Positions 37,301 to 46,105 of a stretch of 64,000 nt of DNA are shown here, piece by piece. The notes under the pieces were generated by a model, which did no database searches, was not told where the DNA came from, and was given only the letters and a program-made list of their open reading frames with translations. Made by a program: the position numbers and the translations under genes. Position 1 is the first letter of the stretch; the number at the start of each line of letters is the position of its first letter. The DNA lies in assembly GCA_965224015.1 (NCBI GenBank), contig OZ245032.1, positions 1,798,001 to 1,862,000 on the forward strand. Direction: 5' to 3'. This DNA is from CBDCVD01 sp965224015 (GTDB lineage: Bacteria > Pseudomonadota > Alphaproteobacteria > Rhizobiales > CBDCVD01).

Positions 37301-40300
37301 AGGTGACGATCACCTCTTTCCCCACTGTGGGATCCCTGCTGACCGCGATCTCATCCGCCTGGACAGCATAGGCAATTTTTGTCGCTGCCGGGATAGGTTC
37401 AGCCGTTCCCGAGTTGGAGCCTGCGCGGCTGCCGGTGGCATCGGTGAAAGTCGCGACAACGGAATAGGCCCCGGTATTTTGCACGGTGTAGGTACACGTC
37501 ACCTGGCCGTTGCCGTCAGGGGTGCCAGGAGCACACGACGGTGCGGTCAGGCCCTGATTCGTTGCCTGCCCCGTATTGGAAAAAGCAAATGTCACCCTTC
37601 CGACGCCATTGACCGCAGGTCCTGATGCGCTTCCTGCCTTTACGGTGGCGGTGATGGTGACGGTATCGCCGATTTGTGGTTGGTTAGATGGTGTGCCGGA
37701 TGTTGTGACTTCCACACTCGTGACGGTCATTGGCGCAACTGTGAGGGTTACGGTTCGTGCAGCAGGTGTCTGGGAAGCCGGGTTGCCGGCCAGATCTTTC
37801 ACGTCATTCAAATTGCCAATGGCGAGCGCCAATGACGTACCGCTAAAGCTGTCCGGGACGGTGATTTGAGCGGTGAATTTATCAGCATCGCCGGGACCGC
37901 CGTGGGTAACAGTACCCACTGTAACACCGGCTGCCGAGATGCTCGGCAAGGGGCTCGCTTGCATGTCTTCGTTGAAATCCAACGTAAACGTGATTGTGGC
38001 GCCCGGCGCAACGGAGCCGGGGCTTGTCGTATACGTCGGGGCTATTCTGTCCACCGTATATTTTTCGTTGGCACCGGTTGGCGTCGCGCTGGCGAGCTTG
38101 ACGTTCGAGGCGCTCGCCAGCGAGACTGCATTTAGGTCGACCGTCAGCGTCACGTCGCCTTCCCGATTATCGATCGTGGTAGCCGTTACACGCACGGTAT
38201 TAACGTTTGTTACGGCTGAGTTCGTCGGGGTTTGCGCCACCCGCGATGAGCCTTGAACCAACCCGAAGGCGTTTGCCTTGACGTCCACATTGGCGCTAAA
38301 CGTGACAAGCCACGTGATAGAAGCGGCGTTGGTCCGCTCGTTCGGGGGAGTTTGGCGCTCGATTTTGGTAATCCGCGGCGCATCGACAACGGTGAGGGTT
38401 AATGGCGGACCATTGGGTGTACTGAAATCAGTATCAGTTGCCGAATCCTGGTAGTCCTGAGTCGTGTCCTTACCATCGTCGCCGGTGAATGTGGCGTTAA
38501 GCGTCACATCCCCCGCCGTCGCCGGTGCGGTGGCCGTGCAGTTGTATATTCCAGATAAAACACTATCATACGTACAGCCTTGTCCTGCGGCAAACGTAAT
38601 CCCGTTGCCACTGAGTTGCACCTCTCCGGCCCCAGACAGTACAGTTGTAATGCGGGGACTCCCGCCGCGGCCGGTCGTTCGTGCCAGTACCCGAACGCTG
38701 ACGGTGAATTCGCGCCCTGCGGCGGCTGATGCTCCGGTAGCCTGCTGCCCCCCCTGGCTCGTATCCCAAAATTGGATAGACGTGGTGGAGACTTTGACCG
38801 GAAGGCTCAGGTCTGTGGGTCCAGCCGCGTTGAAGTTCGATGCCGCCGCGGGGGTGTAGGTGGCCTTCAGGACGAGGGTTCCGGCTTCGGTAATCCTGTC
38901 CTCGAGAATGAAGCATCTGGCGATACCGTCATCGACATTTCCTACACCCGTAAGAGCGCTGCAGCGTATAGCTGAGGATAATTTATTGCCTCCTATGTGT
39001 GTAATGGATACAGAGCCGCTGGTAACGGCCTTCTTGCCTGCGGCTGTTTCCTGAACGCGCACGAAAGCCTCGTAGTCAAAACCCACCGCGGCTTTAAGGT
39101 CATTATTCGAACCTGCTGTCAGTTCTGTTGAGCTCGTGCCGGACTCAACAAGCACCAGCTCCACGTCCGTCTTCGCCGGGGTGGCGGCTTTTATTGGAAT
39201 GGTCAGGCTTGTGGGTCCAGCATTGCTGTAGCCCGAGCCTGGCGCGGCGGTGTAGTTGGCCGTAAGGACAAGATTTGGCCTGGCCTCATCGATAATAAAC
39301 CTCCCGGGAACGATGCACGTATAGATGCCCGCACCATGAGTGTTATCTCTGCTGCACCCCAACAAAGTTGAGCCCGTCGCGCTTGGGTAACCGGTGGTGT
39401 CTACATTAACGGTTAAAGTTCCCCCGGTAACGCCCCTCTTGCCTGCGGCTGTTTCCTGAACGCGCACGTAGGCCCTGTAGAAACTACCCACCGTAGCTTG
39501 ATTCGCAAGAGTATTCGTATCCAGTGGCGTTGGGTCGTTAGGACCAGCAACAAGCACCAACTCGACAGCATTCGCTGCCGCGGGGGTGGGCGCGATGACA
39601 GTATATGTCTGCGTAGCTGTCGCTTCAGCATGGGTCGCCGTGGCGGCAAACGCGACCTCGATTGCTTTATTACCGTCCGAGGAGCCAAAATCCGTATAAG
39701 GTATTTCGCAGGTGGAAATGCCACGTGTATTAGGAGGGCCACAACTGATGTCCTTGTCAACATTAGCTATTTTTGTAACCTTCACGGTGCCCCTGGTTAC
39801 CGCATTGCCTGGGGCATTCTGCTCTGCCACCTTGACGTAAATCCTGTAGTTGGTACCAGCGTGAGGTCGAAGTCCTGGATTTCCACCTGGAGGAGATGAC
39901 AGAGCGGCCCCCGTATCATTCGCGACAAACGTGGCGGTTGTCGCCGTCTTCGCCGCCGGATTGACGGTGAGGGTTAACGGCGGACCACTGGGTGTATTGC
40001 CATCAGTATCAGTTGCCGAATCCTGGTAGTCCTGAGTTGTGTCCTTACCATCGTCGCCGGTGAATGTGGCGTTAAGCGTCACAGGGCCCGTCGCCGGGGC
40101 GGTTGCCGTGCAGTTGTATATTCCATTACTGTCATACGTACAGCCTTGTCCAGCGGTAAACGTAATCCCTGTGCCACTGAGTGTCACGTCTCCGGCCCCA
40201 GACGGTACAGTTGTAATGCGGGGACTCCCGCCGCGGCCGGTTGTTTCTGCCAGTACCCGAACGCTGACGGTGAATTCGCGCCCTGCGGCGGCTGATGCTC

Positions 40301-43300
40301 CGGTAGCCTGCTGCCTCTGGCTCGTATCCCAAAATTGGATAGACGTGGCGGAGGCCCTGACCGGAAGGTTCAGGTCTGTGGGTCCAGCCGCGTTGAAGTT
40401 CGATGCCGCCGCGGGGGTGTAGGTGGCCTTCAGGACGAGGGTTCCGGCTTCGGTAATCCTGTCCTCGAGAATGAAGCATCTGGCGATACCGTCATCGACA
40501 TTTCCTACACCCGTAAGAGCGCTGCAGCGTATAGCTGAGGATAATTTATTGCCTCCTATGTGTGTAATGGATACAGAGCCGCTGGTAACGGCCTTCTTGC
40601 CTGCGGCTGTTTCCTGAACGCGCACGAAAGCCTCGTATTCAAAACCCACCGCGGCTTTAAGGTCATTATTCGAACCTGCTGTCAGTTCTGTTGAGCTCGT
40701 GCCGGACTCAACAAGCACCAGCTCCACGTCCGTCTTCGCCGCGGGGGTGACGGTGAGGGTTAATACCCCACCATTGGGCGACTGACCATCAGTTGCCGAA
40801 TCCTGGTAGTCCTTAACTCTGTCATTACCAATTTTGCCGGTGAATGTGGCGTTAAGCGTCACAGGGCCCGTCGCCGGGGCGGTGGCCGTGCAGTTGTATA
40901 TTCCGACACTGTTATTGTCATACGTACAGCCTTGTCCAGCGGTAAACGTAATCCCTGTGCCACTGAGTGTCACGTCTCCGGCCCCAGACGGTACAGTTGT
41001 AATGCGGGGACTCCCGCCGCGGCCGGTCGTTCGTGCCAGTACCCGAACGCTGACGGTGAATTCGCGCCCTGCGGCGGCTGATGCTCCGGTAGCCTGCTGC
41101 CTCTGGCTCGTATCCCAAAATTGGATAGACGTGGTGGAGGCCCTGACCGGAAGGCTCAGGTCTGTGGGTCCAGCCGGGTTGAAGTTCGATGCCGCCGCGG
41201 GGGTGTAGGTGGCCTTCAGGACGAGGGTTCCGGTTTCGGTAATCCGCGCCGAGGGAATGAAGCATTCGGCGATACCGTCATCGACATTTCTTACACCCGT
41301 AAGAGCGCTGCAGCGTATAGCTGGGGATAATTGATTGCCTCCTATGTGTGTAATGGATACAGAGCCGCTGGTAACGGCCTTCTTGCCTGCGGCTGTTTCC
41401 TGAACGCGCACCAAGGCAAAGTAGCCAAAACCCACCGCGGCTTTAAGGTCATTATTCGAATTCCCTGTCAGTGGTGCCGTGCTCGTGCCGGACTCAACAA
41501 GCACCAGCTCCACGTCCGTCTTCGCCGCCGCGCCAACTGTGAAGTCTTCGGTGACGGGTGTGGAGATGGCTGCGTAGTTGTTACCGCCGGAATAGGTGAC
41601 TTCCACCTTGCCATCACCGCCGGTTGAGGGCGTGAACGTGCACGTGGCGGTAGCCGTGTTAGTTGTCGCAGTTCGGTTAATGGTCGGAGCGCTGCAAGTA
41701 TTGGCTGTCGGCGCCGCTGCTGCAGTGCCCGTCAATGCAATGGCTGGTGTGCCGTCGATGGCCGCGACGACACCTGCTGGCTTGGTAAACGTAACGGTTA
41801 CCGTGGCCGGCGTCCCGACCGCCAAAGGCTGCTGTACGTCAATACTCACGGCAAGCGTCGATTTGCTCAGGGAAACCGACCGCTGTGGTCGCTCGTTGCC
41901 CGTGATCTCATTGTAATTGTTTAAATTTTGTGGAGAGTAGGCAGCATAGATTGTTGTTGGCAGGTTTGCCGGAACATTTGCAATGGTACAGGTAAAGATG
42001 CCGGTGTTGGTGTTGGGGCGCGAACAGGTGAAGCCGGCGATTGGGTTTCCGGCCTGATCTTGAAGCGTAACCCTGCCGCTGCTTAAAGGGAGAGACGGTG
42101 CCGTGGAGACGGATTCGATTTTGACGAAAAGATTGAGTCTTTGGCCGATCGTCGCCTGGGCGGCTGCGGTGACGCTGGCACCGGTTACGTCATTTACGAA
42201 CGTCGCCTCGGTGTTCGCCGCGTCAACTGTGAAGTCTTTGGTGACGGGTGTGGAGATGGCTGCGTAGTTGTTACCGCCGGAATAGGTGACTTCCACCTTG
42301 CCGTCACCGCCGGTTGAGGACGTGAACGTGCACGTGGCGGTAGCCGTGTTAGCCGTCGCAGTTCGGTTAATGGTCGGAGCGCTGCAAGTATTGACTGTCG
42401 GCGCCGATGCCGCTGCACCCGTCAATGCAATGGCTGGTGTGCCGTCGATGGCCGCGCTGGCACCTGCTGGCTTGGTAAACGTAACGGTTACCCGGGCCGA
42501 CATCCCGACCGCCAAAGGCTGCTGTACGGAAATATTCACGGCAAGCTTCGGTTTGGCGACAACGGTGAGGGTTAATGACCCACCATTGGGCGACTGACCA
42601 TCAGTTGCCGAATCCAGATAGTCCTGAACACCGTCACTACCATCTTCGCCGGTGAATGTGGCGTTAAGCGTCACATTGCCCGCCGTCGCCGGGGCGGTTG
42701 CCGTGCAGTTGTATATTCCATTACTGGCATACGTACAGCCTTGTCCAGCGGTAAACGTAATCCCTGTGCCACTGAGTGTCACGTCTCCGGCCCCAGACAG
42801 TACATCTGCAACGACGCCCGTCCCGCCGGGGCCGGTCGTTCGTGCCCTTACCCGAACGCGGACAGTGAATGGAGCCCCTGCTGTTGCTGTTGCGCTGGCA
42901 CTCCGCTGACCCCCACCCGTGCTCGTATCCCAAAATTCGATAGACGTGGTGGGGGCCCTGACCGGAAGGCTCAGGTCTGTAGGTCCAGCCGCGTTGAAGT
43001 TCGATCCCTGCGCGGGGTCGTAGGTGGCCCTCAGGACGAGGGTTCCGGCTTCGGTAAACTGCCCCCGGGGAATACCGACGCATTCGGCGACGCCGGCGGC
43101 AGTGAAACGGCCTGCACCCGTAAGAGCGCCGCAGCGTATAGCCTGGGTTAATCGATTGCCTCCTATGTGTGTAATGGATACAGAGCCGCTGGTAACGGCC
43201 TTCTTGCCTGCGGCTGTTTCCTGAACGCGCACGTAGGCCGTGTAGCCAAAACTCACCGTGGCTTTAAAGTCATTATTCGAACCTGCTGTCAGTTCTGTTG

Positions 43301-44771
43301 AGCTCTTGCCGGACTCAACAAGCACCAGCTCCACGTCCGTCTTCGCCGCGGCGGCGACGCGGGTGAGGTTGAGCGCGTTTGTGGAGGCATCATCGTACTG
43401 CCTGCCGCGCGGTCGGTCATCCTCATAGTCCGCGACAATAACCAGAGGATTCCCGACCGAGGGAAGATCCCCTTGCTGTATGGTGCATCTAAAAACGCCG
43501 CTTCTAGGCCTGGCATCGCATTGCGGATTGGCCGCCCAAGCATCGCCGTTTTGTTTTCTAATACTGACTTTGCCCTGTCGGACACCCTGGCCTCCAGACG
43601 TAACCCTGATGTAAACGAATTGCGCATTTGCCGACGCCGGGACTTCCAAATCAGCAACGTCTGTTGAAATTGCATAACTTTCAACAAACCTGGCGGTTGT
43701 AGCCTGCACGCGGTGAAGCGTGAGACGATCGTCGTTGGCTGTCCTGGAGCCATTGTATTTTTTCTGGTTGCCCCGGTTATCCGCATAGGTCGCCGAAAGA
43801 ACTATTTCCTCCTGAACAGTGCGAGGAAGATCCGCTTGATCTGTTATGTTGCAGGTAAAAACGCCGCCGGTAGGCCCGCTGCAAGTCGGCCGCGTAGCCC
43901 AGGTCCGGTTGCCTGAGATCTTTGCAAGCGTGACGCTGCCGCCATCCACGGGATTATCGCGCGAATCCCGAACCCTGACGTAGACTAATTTAGAGGCAAC
44001 TCCCGGCAGGAGGTTATCTTGCTTAATTATGTTCCCCCCTGCAAGACCATCAACAAACGCGGTCTTTGTATCCGAAAACGGGGAGGCGGCGAATGCCTTG
44101 CCGCCGGCGACAGTTACCGCCGTCAGCGTGTAGCCACCCGCTTGATTATTACCCGTGTTCGTACGGCTCAACGTACCCCTAATGCGGACATCCTTTGTCA
44201 CAATATTCTGAGATTCGGCAGGATGCCACGTAATCTCCAAATTACAACTTTGACCCGCCTGCAATGTTACGGCCCTTGAAAAAGTTGGCTCATGCTGGGA
44301 AGGGACAACCCTGCCATTCGTCTCGCACGTAATGTCAAGTGTGCCGTTTTTCTTCGCTCTATAGACGATTCTTACCTGTTTGTTGTCGGTCGAGGCAGCC
44401 GCACCCTGATTCCAGCCAGGTAAATAAATGTGCAGAATGCCAGCCCACGGCTCAGTGTAACTGCCATATGTTGTTACGGCCGGTCTATCTGCTTCGCATT
44501 TGGCATTCCTCTGACTATCCTCAACCATCAATCTATTGATAAATCCCGCTCTGTCTGCGACAGGTAAAAGAGAAACATCGGGACATGTTACATTTTGACC
44601 GCCTTGCCCCTGCGCGTATGCGCTCTCAACATTAAAAGCACCAAGAGCCGGCACCGCCGCTGCCAGGGCCAGAGCCAGTCCCGCCACGGCGCGGCGCAAA
44701 CCGCCCCCACGGGGGTGGCGGGCCCTGTGGCCATGGCGGTCGTGAGGTGTCTGCGTCTGCCGGGAATTCAT
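34389..44771 (-). CDS. Giant modular autotransporter adhesin (about 3460 residues)
   Basis: The ATG at 44771 gives a long signal peptide (basic region RHGHRARHPRGGG, core RRAVAGLALALAAAVPALGA, cleavage near AYAQ). The frame stays open to 45068, but those residues are low-complexity and precede the signal, so I did not use them. The passenger is a chain of Ig-like modules. Four copies of a unit of about 260 residues begin VELVLVESG, and a second unit (PLAVG..VTVTFTKPAG) occurs twice. Most modules carry two cysteines 8-18 residues apart (for example CTYDSNGIYNC). The last 255 residues form the type V beta-barrel (MRWDVWIEGRIARFDSRN to ARIDIPF, terminal Phe). Probably a surface adhesin. Confidence 0.9.
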   Translation of the reverse strand: MNSRQTQTPHDRHGHRARHPRGGGLRRAVAGLALALAAAVPALGAFNVESAYAQGQGGQNVTCPDVSLLPVADRAGFINRLMVEDSQRNAKCEADRPAVTTYGSYTEPWAGILHIYLPGWNQGAAASTDNKQVRIVYRAKKNGTLDITCETNGRVVPSQHEPTFSRAVTLQAGQSCNLEITWHPAESQNIVTKDVRIRGTLSRTNTGNNQAGGYTLTAVTVAGGKAFAASPFSDTKTAFVDGLAGGNIIKQDNLLPGVASKLVYVRVRDSRDNPVDGGSVTLAKISGNRTWATRPTCSGPTGGVFTCNITDQADLPRTVQEEIVLSATYADNRGNQKKYNGSRTANDDRLTLHRVQATTARFVESYAISTDVADLEVPASANAQFVYIRVTSGGQGVRQGKVSIRKQNGDAWAANPQCDARPRSGVFRCTIQQGDLPSVGNPLVIVADYEDDRPRGRQYDDASTNALNLTRVAAAAKTDVELVLVESGKSSTELTAGSNNDFKATVSFGYTAYVRVQETAAGKKAVTSGSVSITHIGGNRLTQAIRCGALTGAGRFTAAGVAECVGIPRGQFTEAGTLVLRATYDPAQGSNFNAAGPTDLSLPVRAPTTSIEFWDTSTGGGQRSASATATAGAPFTVRVRVRARTTGPGGTGVVADVLSGAGDVTLSGTGITFTAGQGCTYASNGIYNCTATAPATAGNVTLNATFTGEDGSDGVQDYLDSATDGQSPNGGSLTLTVVAKPKLAVNISVQQPLAVGMSARVTVTFTKPAGASAAIDGTPAIALTGAAASAPTVNTCSAPTINRTATANTATATCTFTSSTGGDGKVEVTYSGGNNYAAISTPVTKDFTVDAANTEATFVNDVTGASVTAAAQATIGQRLNLFVKIESVSTAPSLPLSSGRVTLQDQAGNPIAGFTCSRPNTNTGIFTCTIANVPANLPTTIYAAYSPQNLNNYNEITGNERPQRSVSLSKSTLAVSIDVQQPLAVGTPATVTVTFTKPAGVVAAIDGTPAIALTGTAAAAPTANTCSAPTINRTATTNTATATCTFTPSTGGDGKVEVTYSGGNNYAAISTPVTEDFTVGAAAKTDVELVLVESGTSTAPLTGNSNNDLKAAVGFGYFALVRVQETAAGKKAVTSGSVSITHIGGNQLSPAIRCSALTGVRNVDDGIAECFIPSARITETGTLVLKATYTPAAASNFNPAGPTDLSLPVRASTTSIQFWDTSQRQQATGASAAAGREFTVSVRVLARTTGRGGSPRITTVPSGAGDVTLSGTGITFTAGQGCTYDNNSVGIYNCTATAPATGPVTLNATFTGKIGNDRVKDYQDSATDGQSPNGGVLTLTVTPAAKTDVELVLVESGTSSTELTAGSNNDLKAAVGFEYEAFVRVQETAAGKKAVTSGSVSITHIGGNKLSSAIRCSALTGVGNVDDGIARCFILEDRITEAGTLVLKATYTPAAASNFNAAGPTDLNLPVRASATSIQFWDTSQRQQATGASAAAGREFTVSVRVLAETTGRGGSPRITTVPSGAGDVTLSGTGITFTAGQGCTYDSNGIYNCTATAPATGPVTLNATFTGDDGKDTTQDYQDSATDTDGNTPSGPPLTLTVNPAAKTATTATFVANDTGAALSSPPGGNPGLRPHAGTNYRIYVKVAEQNAPGNAVTRGTVKVTKIANVDKDISCGPPNTRGISTCEIPYTDFGSSDGNKAIEVAFAATATHAEATATQTYTVIAPTPAAANAVELVLVAGPNDPTPLDTNTLANQATVGSFYRAYVRVQETAAGKRGVTGGTLTVNVDTTGYPSATGSTLLGCSRDNTHGAGIYTCIVPGRFIIDEARPNLVLTANYTAAPGSGYSNAGPTSLTIPIKAATPAKTDVELVLVESGTSSTELTAGSNNDLKAAVGFDYEAFVRVQETAAGKKAVTSGSVSITHIGGNKLSSAIRCSALTGVGNVDDGIARCFILEDRITEAGTLVLKATYTPAAASNFNAAGPTDLSLPVKVSTTSIQFWDTSQGGQQATGASAAAGREFTVSVRVLARTTGRGGSPRITTVLSGAGEVQLSGNGITFAAGQGCTYDSVLSGIYNCTATAPATAGDVTLNATFTGDDGKDTTQDYQDSATDTDFSTPNGPPLTLTVVDAPRITKIERQTPPNERTNAASITWLVTFSANVDVKANAFGLVQGSSRVAQTPTNSAVTNVNTVRVTATTIDNREGDVTLTVDLNAVSLASASNVKLASATPTGANEKYTVDRIAPTYTTSPGSVAPGATITFTLDFNEDMQASPLPSISAAGVTVGTVTHGGPGDADKFTAQITVPDSFSGTSLALAIGNLNDVKDLAGNPASQTPAARTVTLTVAPMTVTSVEVTTSGTPSNQPQIGDTVTITATVKAGSASGPAVNGVGRVTFAFSNTGQATNQGLTAPSCAPGTPDGNGQVTCTYTVQNTGAYSVVATFTDATGSRAGSNSGTAEPIPAATKIAYAVQADEIAVSRDPTVGKEVIVTFAPKKPTGAPTGAPDPNPSAVTIVVKQGNAPIACDPSSAVGECKFTPKAAGPYTVEVTGFTDPAYEFGSSAPQSFTVARASTQIAFEATPPIPDRVAQNGRLVFKVKVTIDGPTTPLPNGHGGAVKATLGGQEVTCTEDTASPGIFTCTFSPGAFNGLTQQQGYKLKAEYEAPANYDKSTTPLAQDPDITIVAPAANPTVAVTVDYDASTANVVDTAPPTLPSSIEIAVTATIRGTSAVPMLQTDGTVMFTGLPTGATIVSGSRLCNAVGLVPAAAGTLTEFKASCVFTPVAGTLAGTYKVTAEFVPNPAANPAKFNSASDTVDVVLNAGKPTVNNAPQNNRLVFKANPAQGNNPPQGEVPFDDANFGAPQAGAGGRLGKVTFDVVDKNGKPPQGPGPGPNGGWSNIPHNQQPAARALLRPGVYRFTMKIPQSAPGGQASQQGRTPAPQPFTQDFTVQIVAPATQAATQPAATKGKIVVQLDTNGGGDGLQAHAFTATPALGTLGTGFTLTTTKTQTSDSKDSGDLDPNTYTITATDFAGTDYSLSDIGCIVTGTGSRGSTTTPTASDRKVEVVLNANDIVTCVFSAAYAPKASVATAEKTRQMVTDYLGDRNAMLLAHGVDMDSRLNRLRQGGRSGQVGGTLSVNLGQSQDATASAFSMDLRTSLPGDVSVTDDAITFAASTSRLRQTGLFGADIGDDDDIMSGDIGDVSEASGTPQMRWDVWIEGRIARFDSRNNKDGRFGVVYLGADYLITPDVLIGLMAQYDWLKKDYDTNGHVKGQGWMVGPYAALRFGEALYLDVQARAGRSSNDITPVGTYTDKFKTTRWFVSGKLSGDFDYGDWTIRPGIKVQYIGEKQKAYTDSLGNRIAAQTVSEGDVRAGPRIAYTYNLADGGTLIPWAEFEGVYTFGSKGKFSKGTYASDIHGLSGSIEAGFDWRMPAGAMFSLSGSYDGIGSGSKSYGARARIDIPF
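38389..39180 (-). repeat. Autotransporter module repeat, copy 4 (792 bp)
   Basis: Encodes VELVLVESG through LTLTV. Long stretches are identical in DNA to copy 3 (for example 38830-39040 against 40393-40603), showing recent duplication or conversion. Confidence 0.85.
39963..40740 (-). repeat. Autotransporter module repeat, copy 3 (778 bp)
   Basis: Directly adjoins copy 2 in tandem; nearly identical to copy 4 over its 5' half and to copy 2 over its 3' half, a mosaic pattern. Confidence 0.85.
40749..41530 (-). repeat. Autotransporter module repeat, copy 2 (782 bp)
   Basis: Tandem with copy 3. It differs at its 5' end (SGTSTAPLTGNSNND instead of SGTSSTELTAGSNND) and in the CFIPSARITETG loop. 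Confidence 0.85.
41534..41860 (-). repeat. Autotransporter second module, copy B
   Basis: Encodes QQPLAVGTPATVTVTFTKPA through VTEDFTV. About 90 percent or more identical by eye to the copy at 42227-42550. Confidence 0.75.
42227..42550 (-). repeat. Autotransporter second module, copy A
   Basis: Encodes QQPLAVGMSARVTVTFTKPA through VTKDFTV; pairs with the copy at 41534-41860. Confidence 0.75.
42561..43350 (-). repeat. Autotransporter module repeat, copy 1 (790 bp)
   Basis: The most divergent of the four VELVLVESG units (GKSSTELTAGSNNDFKAT; GVAECVGIPRGQFTEAG), therefore probably the oldest. Confidence 0.8.
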
Positions 44772-45197
44772 GGTGTCCTCGCTCATGCTCATATTCTCGC
44801 TGATGCTGATATTCTTGCTCATGCTCATGCTCTTGCTCCTCGGTGGCCGTGGAAGCGCGAAAACGCGCCGTCCGCCCGGGTTGTTCGCTATGCCTTGGCC
44901 GCCCTGGCTGTTTGATTCGTGCGATCCGTCGTTGCTATTCATGGCTGTGTGCCCCGCGTGTCCGCTGTATCCGTGCCGGCGCTGGTGCGCCCAGGCGCTC
45001 AGTCTGGCGCTCCTGGTGTTCGTCAAGCTCGGGTGATTCGATTTCACTGTCGCACCCCCCGCAGGCATCGGTTGCAGGGGATGTTGTCAAACCTGTTCAT
45101 GGTCGGCCTCCAATGACTGCCCGATACCGCCCGCGACGATCCCGTGTGATTCGCAATCCCCATACGCCTGCCTGTATCTGCATCCATCTCTGACTTA

Positions 45198-45298
45198 TAC
45201 CAGCGGTATTGGCTTTATAGACACGCCGACTGGTGTACTGCCTTGATAACATAACTCTTTGACGCTAAGCCATGAGTCATTGGTAAGGACCCTTGGTA
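45198..45298 (-). repeat. 101-bp dispersed repeat
   Basis: TACCAGCGGTATTGGC through CCCTTGGTA, reverse orientation, complete. Confidence 0.85.
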
Positions 45299-45730
45299 TT
45301 ACCGTCTTCATCCTACCGTCTATCCTATCCCGCCTATTCCGGTCTTTTCCGGTTTTTTCCGGTCTTTCCAACCTCGCCGCATGCCCTGCCGCAGCGTAAC
45401 TTACTAATAACGAATCAGTTCGGTAAAACACCCCAATGGCAAACGCCTAACCACCTTTTGTCCGACCGCGTCCCAGCCCACGACGAAATACAGCAGCATA
45501 TGGAACGTTATCCCGTTTCCCTAACCCTTTGCAACCGACCGAAAATGCCCCGCGAAAACAATAGCACGCTAACAACGATTCGTTTGATATTTCGTTACAT
45601 TTCTATATTCCCTTTTAGCGGCTAAGAAACCCCTGTCAAGTCATCGGTACCCTTTTGACGGCCCGTGTGGTGGAAAATTGCTCAAAGTTGCAAATATGCA
45701 ACAATCTCCCACAACCCTCCGCGCACATCC

Positions 45731-45774
45731 TTAACAAAAGATTAACACCAGCTTAACAAAAGATTAACACCAGC
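45731..45774 (+). repeat. 22-bp direct duplication
   Basis: TTAACAAAAGATTAACACCAGC occurs twice head to tail. The second copy runs into the left end of the next 101-bp repeat, which shares its ACCAGC. Confidence 0.8.
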
Positions 45775-45868
45775 GGTATGGACTTTATATATACGCCGGC
45801 TGGGGTGGGGCCTTGATAGCACACTTAACTGACGCCAATGCATGAGCCCTTGGCAAAGGTCCCTGGTA
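45769..45868 (-). repeat. 101-bp dispersed repeat, diverged copy
   Basis: ACCAGCGGTATGGAC through CCCTGGTA, reverse orientation, with several differences from the consensus. Confidence 0.75.
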
Positions 45869-46105
45869 TAAGTAACAAGCCAATGGCGACTATACATGGA
45901 AAATCGCTTTTATATTATGGTTAATTGCTCCTAAATTTTATCTATAGTTTTCTTAAATTAAAATATTAATTCGAAAACTAAAACTTTTCACTAAACATTA
46001 ATTGAATTTGTTTCGCCAATTTTAAATTTTGTCGGGTATTCATCAAATAAACTAATGCGTGTATAATCTAGCATGTTCTTGTTTATGGTGTATCCGGAGA
46101 AAATA

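Larger units (their letters stand above)
45069..46105. other. Repeat-rich gap between autotransporter and tadG-like gene
   Basis: About 1 kb with no credible gene. It holds two reverse copies of the 101-bp repeat, a purine tract on the minus strand with GACCGGAAAA-like units (45337-45375, upstream of the autotransporter), a 22-bp tandem duplication and an AT-rich stretch (45880-46070) likely to contain the promoter of the next gene. Confidence 0.6.

Noticed and set aside
44772..45068. N-terminal extension of the autotransporter
   Set aside because: Open but Ser/Met/His-rich and located before a good signal peptide; no SD at its ATG. The start at 44771 is preferred.
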